Shown here: piece after piece, positions 34,774-43,065 of the stretch | How positions within the stretch are numbered: the first letter of the stretch is position 1 | Layout of the letters: each line of letters begins with the position of its first letter | NCBI GenBank assembly: GCA_964195995.1 | Contig: CAXMQS010000094.1 | Location: 124,001 to 188,000 of the forward strand | Reading direction: 5' to 3' | DNA from: CAXMQS01 sp964195995 | GTDB lineage: Bacteria > Actinomycetota > Acidimicrobiia > Spongiisociales > JAOTWH01 | Length of the DNA stretch: 64,000 nucleotides | The notes under the pieces: model-generated | What the model was told of the DNA's origin: nothing | The model's database searches: none | What the model saw: only the letters and a program-made list of their open reading frames with translations | Translations under genes and position numbers: made by a program

Positions 34774-35874
34774 TTGCGACTCGGCGTAGCCAGGGCCATC
34801 GTCGACGGGGAATTCATCGACGGTGACATCGAATTCGATGAGGGCCGGGTGACGGCAATCGGTATTGCGCCCGCCGGTGCTGACGGGATCGCGGTGCCTG
34901 GGTTCGTCGACATTCAGGTGAACGGGTTCGCCGGCATCGACTTTTCCGACGCCACCCCTGAGGACTACTCAGCCGTGAGCCTTGCTCTGACAGCAACCGG
35001 CGTCGTTGCCTACCAGCCAACCCTCATCACGCTGCCGGAAGACCAGGTAATCGCGGCCCTCGAAACCCTGGCGGCAGTTCCGCCTGACCAATCCGGCGCC
35101 AGCATCATCGGTATGCACCTGGAAGGCCCTTTCCTATCGCCTGAGCGAGCCGGGGCCCACGACCCCGCCTCCATGGTCGATCCCGATCTTGCTCTGGCCG
35201 AACGCTTCCTAGGGGCCGGGCCCGTGACGACGATGACGCTGGCTCCGGAACGGCCGGACGCCATATCCCTCATCGAGCTCCTCATAAGCAGGGGAATCAC
35301 GGTCTCGTGTGGGCACAGCAACGCCACAGCCGCCGAAGCCCACGCCGCCTTCGACGCCGGTGCCGTACTCGTGACCCATCTGTTCGACGCCCAGCGACCG
35401 TTCCACCATCGTGATCCAGGGATCGTCGGGGCCGCAATGAGCCGGCCCGACATCACCGCTTCGATAATCGTCGACGGATTCCACCTGGCTCCCGAAACCG
35501 TACGGATAGCTATGGCCGCCCCGGCCCGGGTGGCGCTCATCACCGATTCCATCGCCGCCGCCGGCCGAGGAGAAGGTACGTACGCGCTCGGTGATCGGGC
35601 GGTGACCGTTGCCAACGGGAGCGCCCGCCTCGATAATGGCACCCTGGCGGGGAGCGTCCTGACGATGGATGGCGCGGTCCGCAATCTCGTCGACATCGGC
35701 GTGGATCTCCCAACTGCGATCGAGGCGGCAACTGCCGTCCCGGCCCAGGCGATAGGGCGCGCCGACCTCGGACGGCTGGCCGTCGGCGCTGCCGCCGACC
35801 TCGTGGTGCTCTCCGACGAACTCGCCGTGCAGCGCACCCTCACCGGCGGCACCGAGGTGTTCTCTCAGCGCTGA
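34774..35874 (+). CDS. nagA: N-acetylglucosamine-6-phosphate deacetylase-like amidohydrolase
   Basis: Predicted to remove the acetyl group from an N-acetylated sugar phosphate. The 366-residue protein has GFVDIQVNGFAGIDF near residue 44, the metal-binding Glu in HLEGPFLSPERAGAH near residue 115, the ligand His residues in CGHSNAT and THLFDAQRPFHHRDPG (about residues 180-215) and the catalytic Asp in LITDSIAAAG near residue 257. The usual HLFNAM appears as HLFDAQ, which may reflect a different substrate. It starts with TTG, 6 bp after the transaldolase-like gene. The next gene lies 52 bp downstream. Confidence 0.87.
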   Translation: MRLGVARAIVDGEFIDGDIEFDEGRVTAIGIAPAGADGIAVPGFVDIQVNGFAGIDFSDATPEDYSAVSLALTATGVVAYQPTLITLPEDQVIAALETLAAVPPDQSGASIIGMHLEGPFLSPERAGAHDPASMVDPDLALAERFLGAGPVTTMTLAPERPDAISLIELLISRGITVSCGHSNATAAEAHAAFDAGAVLVTHLFDAQRPFHHRDPGIVGAAMSRPDITASIIVDGFHLAPETVRIAMAAPARVALITDSIAAAGRGEGTYALGDRAVTVANGSARLDNGTLAGSVLTMDGAVRNLVDIGVDLPTAIEAATAVPAQAIGRADLGRLAVGAAADLVVLSDELAVQRTLTGGTEVFSQR

Positions 35875-35926
35875 CACCCCGGTCGGCACAGCTAACTTTG
35901 GCGGGACTACCAGAAAGGACACTCGC

Positions 35927-37123
35927 ATGCAGGGCCATGCCGTCACGATGCTCGGAACCGGTTTGATCGGAGACTTCTACACCATGACCCTCCACGGCCA
36001 GCGCGGCCGAGATCGGGTCGAGGTTGCCTACTCCCGATCTCCAGAACGCGGCGAGGCGTTCGCGCAACGGTGGAACATCCCGAACCACACCACCTCACTG
36101 CAAGAGGCCATCGAGCACCCGGGGACCGACACGGTCGTCGTCGCCCTCCCGAACTTCCTCCACGAAGAAGCCATCTCGCTAATCGCTGATGCCGGCAAGG
36201 CCGTGCTCTGCACTAAGCCGCTGGCGCGCAGCGGCGCGGAGGCGAAGCGGATCCTCCACAAGATCGAATCGGCCGGCATCTTCGCCGGGTACCTCGAAGA
36301 CCTCTGCTACACACCGAAAGGCCTCAAAGCGGTGGCGGCCGTGGAGAGCGGTGCGATCGGCGATGTGACCTGGGTGAGGTCTCGCGAGACCCATCCCGGC
36401 CCACACAGCGCCTGGTTCTGGGACAAGGAAAAGGCGGGCGGCGGTGCCATCGTCGATCTCGGCTGTCACTGCATCGAGATCATCCGCAAGTACGTCGGTA
36501 AGGGGAACCGGCCCGTCGAGGTGATGTGTTGGGCCGACACCCTCGTTCATCCGATCAAAGCGGAGGACAACGCAGTGTGCTTGATCCGCTTCGAATCGGG
36601 TGCCCTCGGCCAGTTCGAAGTCAGCTGGACCTTCCGGGGCGGTATGGACCTGCGCGACGAGGTGGCGGGAACCGAGGGAACCATCTGGTTGAACCACTTC
36701 CTGCGCACCGGCTACGAGATGTACACCTCCGGCGGCGGGGACGGATACGTGGCCGAGAAGCTCGAGTCCAACGAGGGATGGCTTTTCCCGGTTGGAGACG
36801 AGGTCTCCGAGCTCGGCTACGTGGACATGTTCACCGACATGTTCAACTCGATGGACGCCGGCACCGAGCCACAGGAGACCTTCTACGACGGCTACGTCGT
36901 CAATGCCGTCATGGACGCCGCCTACCGCTCGGCAGAAAGCCGCCAGTGGGAGCCGGTCGACGTCGACTGGCGAGGCGGGACCACAGACCGAATAGCCAAG
37001 ACCGTCGCATACCACGAGGGCCACGCCATCGTGAAGAAGGAGCTGCTCCCGGACGGCCGAACCAAGCTCATGCTCAGCGACAAGGATGACGGATCGATAT
37101 TCGACCTCGTCACCGGGGGCTGA
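35927..37123 (+). CDS. Gfo/Idh/MocA-family oxidoreductase
   Basis: NAD(P)-dependent dehydrogenase probably acting on a sugar or cyclitol. The 398-residue protein opens with a Rossmann motif MLGTGLIGDF near residue 8. The family Lys lies in LCTKPLARSG near residue 92, where most members have EKP, and the conserved His in DLGCHCIEIIRKYV near residue 180. The ATG has AAAGGA upstream. It ends inside the proposed start region of the nagB-like gene. Position between nagA-like and nagB-like genes suggests a pathway-specific redox step. The substrate is unknown. Confidence 0.88.
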   Translation: MQGHAVTMLGTGLIGDFYTMTLHGQRGRDRVEVAYSRSPERGEAFAQRWNIPNHTTSLQEAIEHPGTDTVVVALPNFLHEEAISLIADAGKAVLCTKPLARSGAEAKRILHKIESAGIFAGYLEDLCYTPKGLKAVAAVESGAIGDVTWVRSRETHPGPHSAWFWDKEKAGGGAIVDLGCHCIEIIRKYVGKGNRPVEVMCWADTLVHPIKAEDNAVCLIRFESGALGQFEVSWTFRGGMDLRDEVAGTEGTIWLNHFLRTGYEMYTSGGGDGYVAEKLESNEGWLFPVGDEVSELGYVDMFTDMFNSMDAGTEPQETFYDGYVVNAVMDAAYRSAESRQWEPVDVDWRGGTTDRIAKTVAYHEGHAIVKKELLPDGRTKLMLSDKDDGSIFDLVTGG

Positions 37124-37823
37124 CCTGAACCTCTATGTCTTCGGGCCCGACGAGTGGCCCGACGCCGTGGCGGCTCGGTGGACGAGCTTCCTGGATGCCG
37201 CGCCCGAGGCTCGCCAGACGTTGCCGACCGGCTCGACCCCGCGGCCGATGTATCGCAGCTTCGCCGAATCGGGCGGTGACTTGAGCCGCTCGACGATCTT
37301 CGTGCTCGATGAGTTCGGGCTTCCCGCCGGTGCCGCCTCTCGATGCGACGAGATGATCCGCCGCGACCTCTTCGACTTGCTCGCTGCCCGACCGGCTTCC
37401 GTTGACGCCATCGATGTGGAGGCTGCTGACCTGGATGCAGAGTGCCGGCGCTACGAGGCTGCGGTGCGAGATGGTGGCCTCGATCTCGCCATCCTCGGGT
37501 TGGGCGGCAACGGCCATCTCGGCCTCAACGAGCCCGGGTCTGGGCGCGAAACCATTACCCGTGTAGTTTCGGTGACTCCAGAAACCAGCGGACACGTCCT
37601 GTCCTACGGCTCAGATATGCCTGCGACGTGGGGGGTGACGCTGGGTATCGATACGTTGCTTGCGGCCACCGAGATCTGGCTCCTCGTCACCGGCCCCCAC
37701 AAAGCCGAGATCCTGGCGCGGGCGATGACCGACGACATCGGCTCCGCGGTGCCGGCCACGTTCTTGCGCACCCACGGGAATGTGACCGTGTTCGCCGACG
37801 AGGAGGCAGTCGCCTTGCTGTAG
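37086..37823 (+). CDS. Glucosamine-6-phosphate deaminase/6-phosphogluconolactonase-family protein
   Basis: Predicted NagB-like isomerase-deaminase. The family pattern FVLDEFGLP (near residue 71) and GLGGNGHLGLNEPGS (near residue 137) fits deaminases better than lactonases. The conserved His and Glu of the second motif are present. The ATG used overlaps the previous gene by 38 bp. Family likeness begins only at NLYVFG, just after a CTG at 37125, and no other start codon lies between, so the true start is uncertain. It is the last gene of the plus-strand set and converges on the gluconolactonase remnant 5 bp past its stop. Confidence 0.82.
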   Translation: MTDRYSTSSPGADLNLYVFGPDEWPDAVAARWTSFLDAAPEARQTLPTGSTPRPMYRSFAESGGDLSRSTIFVLDEFGLPAGAASRCDEMIRRDLFDLLAARPASVDAIDVEAADLDAECRRYEAAVRDGGLDLAILGLGGNGHLGLNEPGSGRETITRVVSVTPETSGHVLSYGSDMPATWGVTLGIDTLLAATEIWLLVTGPHKAEILARAMTDDIGSAVPATFLRTHGNVTVFADEEAVALL

Positions 37824-37827
37824 GCGC

Positions 37828-38001
37828 GAGTCAGGCGGAGCGCAAAGCCGGCGGTTTGGGCGACCTGGCCAACAGTCCGTTGGCCATCGATCTCGTACCC
37901 TTGGCCCGCTTCACCACCGGCGTACAGCACACCATTGACGTGGTCATAGGCAACACCCTCGGGATGGTCAAGCCCTCGACGAAGACCTGGGCGCCGGTCA
38001 C
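37828..38001 (-). pseudogene. SMP-30/gluconolactonase-like gene remnant
   Basis: Remains of the start of a six-bladed beta-propeller lactonase gene. A GTG overlapping the SDR stop (GTGA) opens VTGAQVFVEG. After a 1-base frameshift the likeness continues as LDHPEGVAYDHVNG, VLYAGGEAGQ and TVGQVAQTAGFAL, the usual N-terminal pattern of SMP-30 proteins. Coding likeness stops at the 3' end of the convergent nagB-like gene after about 58 codons of a normal ~290. The gene was evidently the sixth member of the SIS-FAD-phosphotriesterase-ADH-SDR operon and was lost when the two gene sets were joined. A sequencing error could explain the frameshift but not the truncation. Confidence 0.7.
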
Positions 38002-38789
38002 GACTCGTCGGGAGTGTGGCCGACGGTGCCATTGATGACGAGTCCACCGTCGACAACCATTTCGTGCCCCGTCATGTACCGCGATGCCGTCGAAGCCACG
38101 AAGACCACCGAGTCGGCGATCTCGGCTTCGGCGCCGATCCGCCCCAGAGGGATCCGCTGTTCGTAGGCGGCCCGCACCTCCGGCGTATATGCCTTGACAT
38201 TGAGAGGTGTGTCGATGGCCCCGGGGGCGATCGCGTTGACCGTCACATTGTGTTCGGCTGCCTCCAGGGCCAGCGTTTTCGTCAGCCCGACGATGCCCCC
38301 CTTGGCGGTGACGTAGGCGGTCAGGTTGGCCGCTGTAAGGATGTCGGACGCCGATGACACGTTGATGATGCGTCCTCGCCCCTGGGGAAACATGACCGCC
38401 GCCGCTGCCCGGCACCCGTAAAAGTAGCCGTGCAGGTTGGCGGCCAGCAGGCCGTGCCAATCCTCGTCCGTCGTGTCGACCAGCGGCTTGACCATAAGGC
38501 GAGCGGCGTTGTTCACCCAGATGTCCAGGCTCCCCCAGCGAGAAGTCGCTTCGGCGGCCAGCATGTCGGAGGTAGCCGAATCCCCCGTGTCGGCCTCAAC
38601 TATGAACGCCTCGCGCCCTGCCTCTCGGATCTGGTGCTCAACCGCCTCGGCACCTTCGGAGTCGCCCACGTAGGCACCGGCTACATTCGCGCCGGCTGTA
38701 GCTAGGGCCACCGCAACAGCACGGCCGATACCCGAGGAAACACCCGTCACTACCGCATTCGGCCCTACCAATTCCACCGTTGTCGTCAT
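37998..38789 (-). CDS. Short-chain dehydrogenase/reductase
   Basis: Classical SDR of 263 residues, predicted to oxidise or reduce a sugar or sugar-derived alcohol with NAD(P). The cofactor motif TGVSSGIGRA lies near residue 15, WVNNAA near 94, the catalytic Ser in NVSSAS near 145 and YVTAK near 158. The ATG has AGGAGG upstream and overlaps the alcohol dehydrogenase stop by 4 bp. Its stop overlaps the GTG of the gluconolactonase remnant in the same way. The substrate is not known; the neighbouring lactonase-type genes suggest a sugar-to-lactone route. Confidence 0.9.
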   Translation of the reverse strand: MTTTVELVGPNAVVTGVSSGIGRAVAVALATAGANVAGAYVGDSEGAEAVEHQIREAGREAFIVEADTGDSATSDMLAAEATSRWGSLDIWVNNAARLMVKPLVDTTDEDWHGLLAANLHGYFYGCRAAAAVMFPQGRGRIINVSSASDILTAANLTAYVTAKGGIVGLTKTLALEAAEHNVTVNAIAPGAIDTPLNVKAYTPEVRAAYEQRIPLGRIGAEAEIADSVVFVASTASRYMTGHEMVVDGGLVINGTVGHTPDES

Positions 38790-39829
38790 CCTTCTTCCTC
38801 CGGTCGGGGATCGAGAACGTACTTCATGCCGGACCCGGCCCTGGTGGCGGCAAAGGCCCGCTCCCAGTCCGCCAGCGGCACCACTTCGGTGACGAGAGGA
38901 TCGAGTTCGACCGCCCCTACCTCGATGAGCTGCATCGCCCGGCGCCACGATGCCGGGGTGCTGGCGTTGCCAGACGTAACGGTCAGCTCTTTGTACAGGA
39001 CGGTGTCGAGCGGAACGGCCACCGGTTTGCCGAAGATGCCCACTTGCACGTAGTGGCCGCGCTTGGCGATGACCTCCAGCCCAAGAACCGCTCCGGCTGC
39101 GGCCCCCGAGCATTCGCACACCACGGCGGGAGGATCGATCCCGAGGGCCTTACCTTCTTCCAAGATCCGCGTGGCCAGCCCCAGCGAGGTCGCCACCTCC
39201 AGGCGTTCCTTATCCCGCTCCAGGCCAACCAACAGAACACGGCCGCCCGCCGCCCGCGCCGCCTGGGCGGTGAGCAGTCCCATCGTGCCGGGGCCGATGA
39301 CGAGTACCTGATCGCCGGTGTTCACGATGGGCGGATCGAAAAGGCAGTTGGCCACACAGGCAAGGGGCTCGGCCAGCGCTCCGGCCGAGGGTCCCACGTG
39401 GTCGGGCAAAGGATGGAGGTTGCGAACGGGAACCGTCATCCAACGGGTGAACCCACCGTTCTCCCGCGACCCGATGGACCGCCGCTGCTCACATAGGTTG
39501 GGGTATCCCGATCGGCAGTGCTCGCACCGCTCGCAGTAGGAGTAATAGGTCTCACAGGCGACCCGCCGGTCCATCCAATCGGCGGCGACTCCCTCACCCA
39601 GGACTGCTACCCGACCGGTGACCTCGTGGCCCATGGTCACCGGTGGTTCGGACGGGAACTCGTCGTCTGCGATGTGCAAGTCGGTGCCGCAGATGCCGGC
39701 AGCGATGACTTCCAGTGTCACTTCGCCAGCACAGGGTGGCCGCACCTCCTGGGACCAAAGGGCAAGACCCTCGGGTCCCGGACCAAGTTTGCCGAGGCCG
39801 GTGGCCCGATCAGGAATCGCCGTTGTCAT
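38786..39829 (-). CDS. Zinc-dependent alcohol dehydrogenase, sorbitol/threonine-type
   Basis: Medium-chain dehydrogenase of 347 residues. Catalytic zinc ligands are visible in GICGTDLH near residue 46 and MGHEVTG near residue 66. The structural-zinc Cys cluster is CERCEHCRSGYPNLC near residue 97. The cofactor fold VIGPGTMGLLTAQAA lies near residue 174. The start ATG overlaps the phosphotriesterase-like stop (ATGA); an upstream start would extend far into that gene. It probably oxidises a polyol or the C1 of a sugar, in line with lactonase-like neighbours (inference). Confidence 0.9.
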   Translation of the reverse strand: MTTAIPDRATGLGKLGPGPEGLALWSQEVRPPCAGEVTLEVIAAGICGTDLHIADDEFPSEPPVTMGHEVTGRVAVLGEGVAADWMDRRVACETYYSYCERCEHCRSGYPNLCEQRRSIGSRENGGFTRWMTVPVRNLHPLPDHVGPSAGALAEPLACVANCLFDPPIVNTGDQVLVIGPGTMGLLTAQAARAAGGRVLLVGLERDKERLEVATSLGLATRILEEGKALGIDPPAVVCECSGAAAGAVLGLEVIAKRGHYVQVGIFGKPVAVPLDTVLYKELTVTSGNASTPASWRRAMQLIEVGAVELDPLVTEVVPLADWERAFAATRAGSGMKYVLDPRPEEEG

Positions 39830-40782
39830 ATTGCCCCCATCGCCAGGAACCGAGCGGGGTTCGTCACCAGAAGTTGGTGGCGAGCCTTGGCATCGATGCC
39901 GCGTGACTCCAGGATGGCCGTGAACCCGGTCATCATCCAGGCTAAGCCGGGAGAGCCCCCGAGGGTGGTCCACAGGGTCCGGCGGGCCCCGTCGGTACCG
40001 AGCATGAGTTGCCCCGCAAACCCGGCGCCGATCATCTCGGCCAGCAGTCCGGCGGTAGCGGACACCTCGGCGGCGGCCTGACGCAGCGCCTGATCGTATT
40101 CGAGATTCACCCCCGACGAGAGCAGGTCTTTGTGCAGGCCGGGATCTGCGATCCGATCGGTGTGGGACAACACCACACGGGTCAACGGAACACCGAACTC
40201 GGTGAGGAGGGCGAGTTGCTCGGGAGCTCCCTCTCCCCCCTCGCAGTGGGTGAGGATCGGCACCCCTGTCCGCTGGTGGGTCATGGCAGCCGCTTCGAAC
40301 AGGCTGCGATCGCGAGCGGTGATGGTCGAACCGCTGGTGGCGATCTTGAGGATGCCCGCGCGATGCCCAGTGCGCTCAACAGCCGGCCCGGCGTAGTCGA
40401 ACCGGTCGATGCCATCGGTGATGTCGGCGGTGAACATCTCGGCCAGTACTTCGGCCGATCCTTCCAGTGCCCAGCGGTGCTCCGGGTAGTACTTGGGGGT
40501 ATGCAGTCCGGTTGTTGCAATCACGTGGAGGCCGCTGCGCTCGGACACCGCCGCCAGACGCTCCACATGGCGGCCCGACGCACATGGCATGGCATCCACC
40601 ATCGCCCCCACCCCCGCCGCGGCGCACAGATCCACCTCGGCAACCGCATCGTCTACCGATGGAAGGTGAATGTGCGGGAGTTGGTCGGCCACCAAAGGGC
40701 TGTCGATGATGAGGTGCTCGTGCAGATAGGTGACGCCGAGGTCATCGGGGGCGATGTCGCCGAGGACGGTGCGGACGATCAC
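39826..40782 (-). CDS. Phosphotriesterase-like lactonase/hydrolase
   Basis: Binuclear-metal amidohydrolase-superfamily enzyme of 318 residues. The ligands are visible: His21 and His23 in YLHEHL, the bridging Lys in GILKIATSG near residue 144, His in LTHCEGG near 177, His in LSHTDR near 205 and Asp in LGTDGA near 262. Family members hydrolyse sugar lactones or phosphosugar lactones more often than organophosphates. The GTG start overlaps the FAD oxidoreductase stop. Context with alcohol dehydrogenase and SDR genes favours a sugar lactonase (inference). Confidence 0.87.
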   Translation of the reverse strand: MIVRTVLGDIAPDDLGVTYLHEHLIIDSPLVADQLPHIHLPSVDDAVAEVDLCAAAGVGAMVDAMPCASGRHVERLAAVSERSGLHVIATTGLHTPKYYPEHRWALEGSAEVLAEMFTADITDGIDRFDYAGPAVERTGHRAGILKIATSGSTITARDRSLFEAAAMTHQRTGVPILTHCEGGEGAPEQLALLTEFGVPLTRVVLSHTDRIADPGLHKDLLSSGVNLEYDQALRQAAAEVSATAGLLAEMIGAGFAGQLMLGTDGARRTLWTTLGGSPGLAWMMTGFTAILESRGIDAKARHQLLVTNPARFLAMGAI

Positions 40783-42134
40783 TCGATGTCCTCTAGAGAG
40801 AGAACCGCCCCATCGGAGCGGAGCCGCGAGATCAGAGCACTGTTGTCGACCTCCCGCACCGCACCGCCCTTGCGGACGGCCAGCGCCGCCGCCGTGCCCG
40901 CCGCCTGGCCCATCGCCATGCATTGGGCCATGGACCGTATGGAAGCCTGAGCATCGTGCTCGGCGGAAAAGCACCGCCCGGCCATAACCACGTTGCTCCC
41001 GTCCCGAGGGATCAGCGTGCGCAGCGGAATGCCGACGGCTGTCCCGTCGGGGAGGTACTCCCATTTGGTTCCGGTCCCGGCGCCGTGGTCCTCGATCGGA
41101 GCTCCACACAGGCCGATCTGGTCGTCGAATTGCCGTGCCAACAGAACGTCTTCGCGTGTAATGCGGTAATCGCCATACACCCGGCGAGTCTCACGCAGAC
41201 CGATCTGGCTGGAGAGCGCGACCAGACGGGCATGCTCGTACCCCGGTACCCGGTCTATGAGAAACCGCGCATACTCAAGAGCCTGGCGGCGGCCTTCCAT
41301 CTCGGCGGCAGTGAGGACGTCGGGGTCGGTGGCGTTGCGGACTGTCCCGGCGTCATCCGGCCTCACCTGGTCGACGCGGGTCATGACCGTCGCCGTCATC
41401 CCATCCACCGGCGTGATGTGGTCGCTCCCCTCCCGCCGCGGCAAGTCGTACTCACCCGAGTCGGCGGCGGCGCCCATCAGAGCGTGCAACTCATCCTTGC
41501 CTATCTCGCGCCGCTTGGCATGGTTCACGTTGACCATCCGAAACGTGGTGGTGAGGCTCTGGGCCGGACTGAGCACGCCGGCCAGTTCGTATTCGAATCT
41601 GGCGAAGTGGCACAGGTCGGCGTCGCCTGAGGCGTCGATGAAGACCTCCGCTTCCACCCGATGCAGACCGGCTTTGGTGGCAACTACTAGACCGGTGATC
41701 CGGCCGTCGTCGACACTGGCCTCCTGCACGAAGGCATGCAGCAGCACCCGCACGCCGGCTCCGGTCACAAGGTCTTCCCACACGACCTTGAGATGCTCGG
41801 CCAGATATGTGACACCGGTGCCGGCCCCATACGTGTTGTCGCGCTCGAGTACGTTGCCCCGACGGCGAAGCCCGGCGATCACGTCATCCCCGATGCCGCC
41901 GACCACCTTGATCGAGCGAGATCCGGGCGTGTAGAAGCCGTAGAAGGTGTCGAGCACGGCGGTGGACACCCCTCCCAGGAAGGGGAGCTTCTCGATCAGG
42001 AGCACGCTCGCCCCGGTGCGGGCCGCCGCGATGGCCGCCGGGGACCCGGCCGAGCCAGAACCAACTACGACGACGTCGTAGCGGCCAAGGCTCGGGAGGC
42101 TCATGCCGCTAGGCGATGTCGCGGAGACTGTCAC
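40779..42134 (-). CDS. FAD-dependent oxidoreductase
   Basis: Flavoprotein of 451 residues, of the FAD_oxidored group often found in sugar-catabolic clusters. The dinucleotide motif VVVVGSGSAGSPAA lies near residue 21, followed by LLIEKLPFLGG, and the second FAD motif FIDASGDADLCHFA lies near residue 166. The C-terminal part has MAGRCFSAEHDAQASIRSM. The GTG start overlaps the SIS gene stop; an ATG 30 bp downstream (MSLPSLG) is also possible. There is no signal peptide, so it is cytoplasmic. The reaction is unknown. Confidence 0.85.
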   Translation of the reverse strand: MTVSATSPSGMSLPSLGRYDVVVVGSGSAGSPAAIAAARTGASVLLIEKLPFLGGVSTAVLDTFYGFYTPGSRSIKVVGGIGDDVIAGLRRRGNVLERDNTYGAGTGVTYLAEHLKVVWEDLVTGAGVRVLLHAFVQEASVDDGRITGLVVATKAGLHRVEAEVFIDASGDADLCHFARFEYELAGVLSPAQSLTTTFRMVNVNHAKRREIGKDELHALMGAAADSGEYDLPRREGSDHITPVDGMTATVMTRVDQVRPDDAGTVRNATDPDVLTAAEMEGRRQALEYARFLIDRVPGYEHARLVALSSQIGLRETRRVYGDYRITREDVLLARQFDDQIGLCGAPIEDHGAGTGTKWEYLPDGTAVGIPLRTLIPRDGSNVVMAGRCFSAEHDAQASIRSMAQCMAMGQAAGTAAALAVRKGGAVREVDNSALISRLRSDGAVLSLEDIE

Positions 42135-42916
42135 TGGCTCCGGTCGGGATCTATGGCATTGGCGAGCCGGGCGGCATGATCGGCGTAGGCGGAGTCAAAG
42201 AGGGCAGTCGAGCGCTCTTCGCCAACCATGGATGCGCTCGTGATCACCGACGGCATGGCGTCGCGAGCTACAAGCAACTCGGCGGTCTGAACCTTGATCT
42301 CGTTCGCCACCGCCGTCAGGACGAGAGTCGAGCCTGGGCCGACCCGGGTCTCGAGCCCGTCGAGATCGACAAGGGCATCCCCAGGCGGGGTGCCCAGGTC
42401 GATCACAACATCGCCGTGGTCAAGCAACCGGGTCTCTGATGGGTGCCGGGAAGGCGCCGCAGACGACTCCGCCACCGATGTCACCGCGATGACCGGCATG
42501 CCGCGGCGCTTGGCACCCATGGCGATTTCGATCGGCACCGCACTACGACCACTGACGCTGAAGACCATGAACGCATCGTGAGGTGCAAAGGTGAAGTTCG
42601 ACAGGATCACCTCAGCCAGTCCCTCGACCCGTTCGATGAACATGGCCTGACGCTGTCCGTTGGTGCCCACGATCTGAGTGTGAAAGGTCATGGATAGCTC
42701 AGCGATGGGATGGAACCCGGGGTACGAGCCGTAGCGAGGGAACATCTCCTCAACAGGAATGCGCGAGTGCCCGGCCCCGAACAGATGCACGAGGCCGCCG
42801 GCACCGATTGCGTCGGCGCAAATGGCCGAGGCTTCGGCCACTTGCGTCGACTGAGTGGCTTCGAGGCGATCGAGCAATTGGCGGGCCTCAGCGATCCATC
42901 GACCTTCGGCACCCAT
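42131..42916 (-). CDS. SIS-domain sugar isomerase-like protein (UPF0309-type)
   Basis: Predicted phosphosugar-binding isomerase of 261 residues with one SIS fold. HLFGAGHSRIPVEEMF near residue 43 and FSVSGRSAVPIEIAMGAKR near residue 117 are its Gly/Ser-rich phosphate-binding loops. The conserved phrase PRYGSYPGFHPIAEL matches the UPF0309-like group, whose reactions are poorly known. The ATG has GGGAGG upstream. It is the first gene of a minus-strand operon of five intact genes plus the lactonase remnant and is divergent from the ROK gene across 149 bp. Confidence 0.85.
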   Translation of the reverse strand: MGAEGRWIAEARQLLDRLEATQSTQVAEASAICADAIGAGGLVHLFGAGHSRIPVEEMFPRYGSYPGFHPIAELSMTFHTQIVGTNGQRQAMFIERVEGLAEVILSNFTFAPHDAFMVFSVSGRSAVPIEIAMGAKRRGMPVIAVTSVAESSAAPSRHPSETRLLDHGDVVIDLGTPPGDALVDLDGLETRVGPGSTLVLTAVANEIKVQTAELLVARDAMPSVITSASMVGEERSTALFDSAYADHAARLANAIDPDRSQ

Positions 42917-43065
42917 CTACGGACCTCCCTGGTTTCGGCGCGGACGAGTCAGCCGGTCGGACCGCTCGATTCGGATTGCCATGTCATGCTAGGAGTGGAC
43001 CGGAATCGGTGAGAGACTACGTTTTCGAAGATCCCTCGCTACCCAACCCACGGAGGTGACCGGCG
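42917..43065. promoter_or_regulatory. Divergent promoter region, SIS operon and ROK gene
   Basis: A 149-bp spacer. Near-complementary blocks CGATTCGG (about 42967) and CCGGAATCGG (about 42999) form an imperfect dyad that could be an operator. TAGCAT on the minus strand (about 42985) is a possible -10 box. No clear -35 box or encoded regulator was found. Confidence 0.3.
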
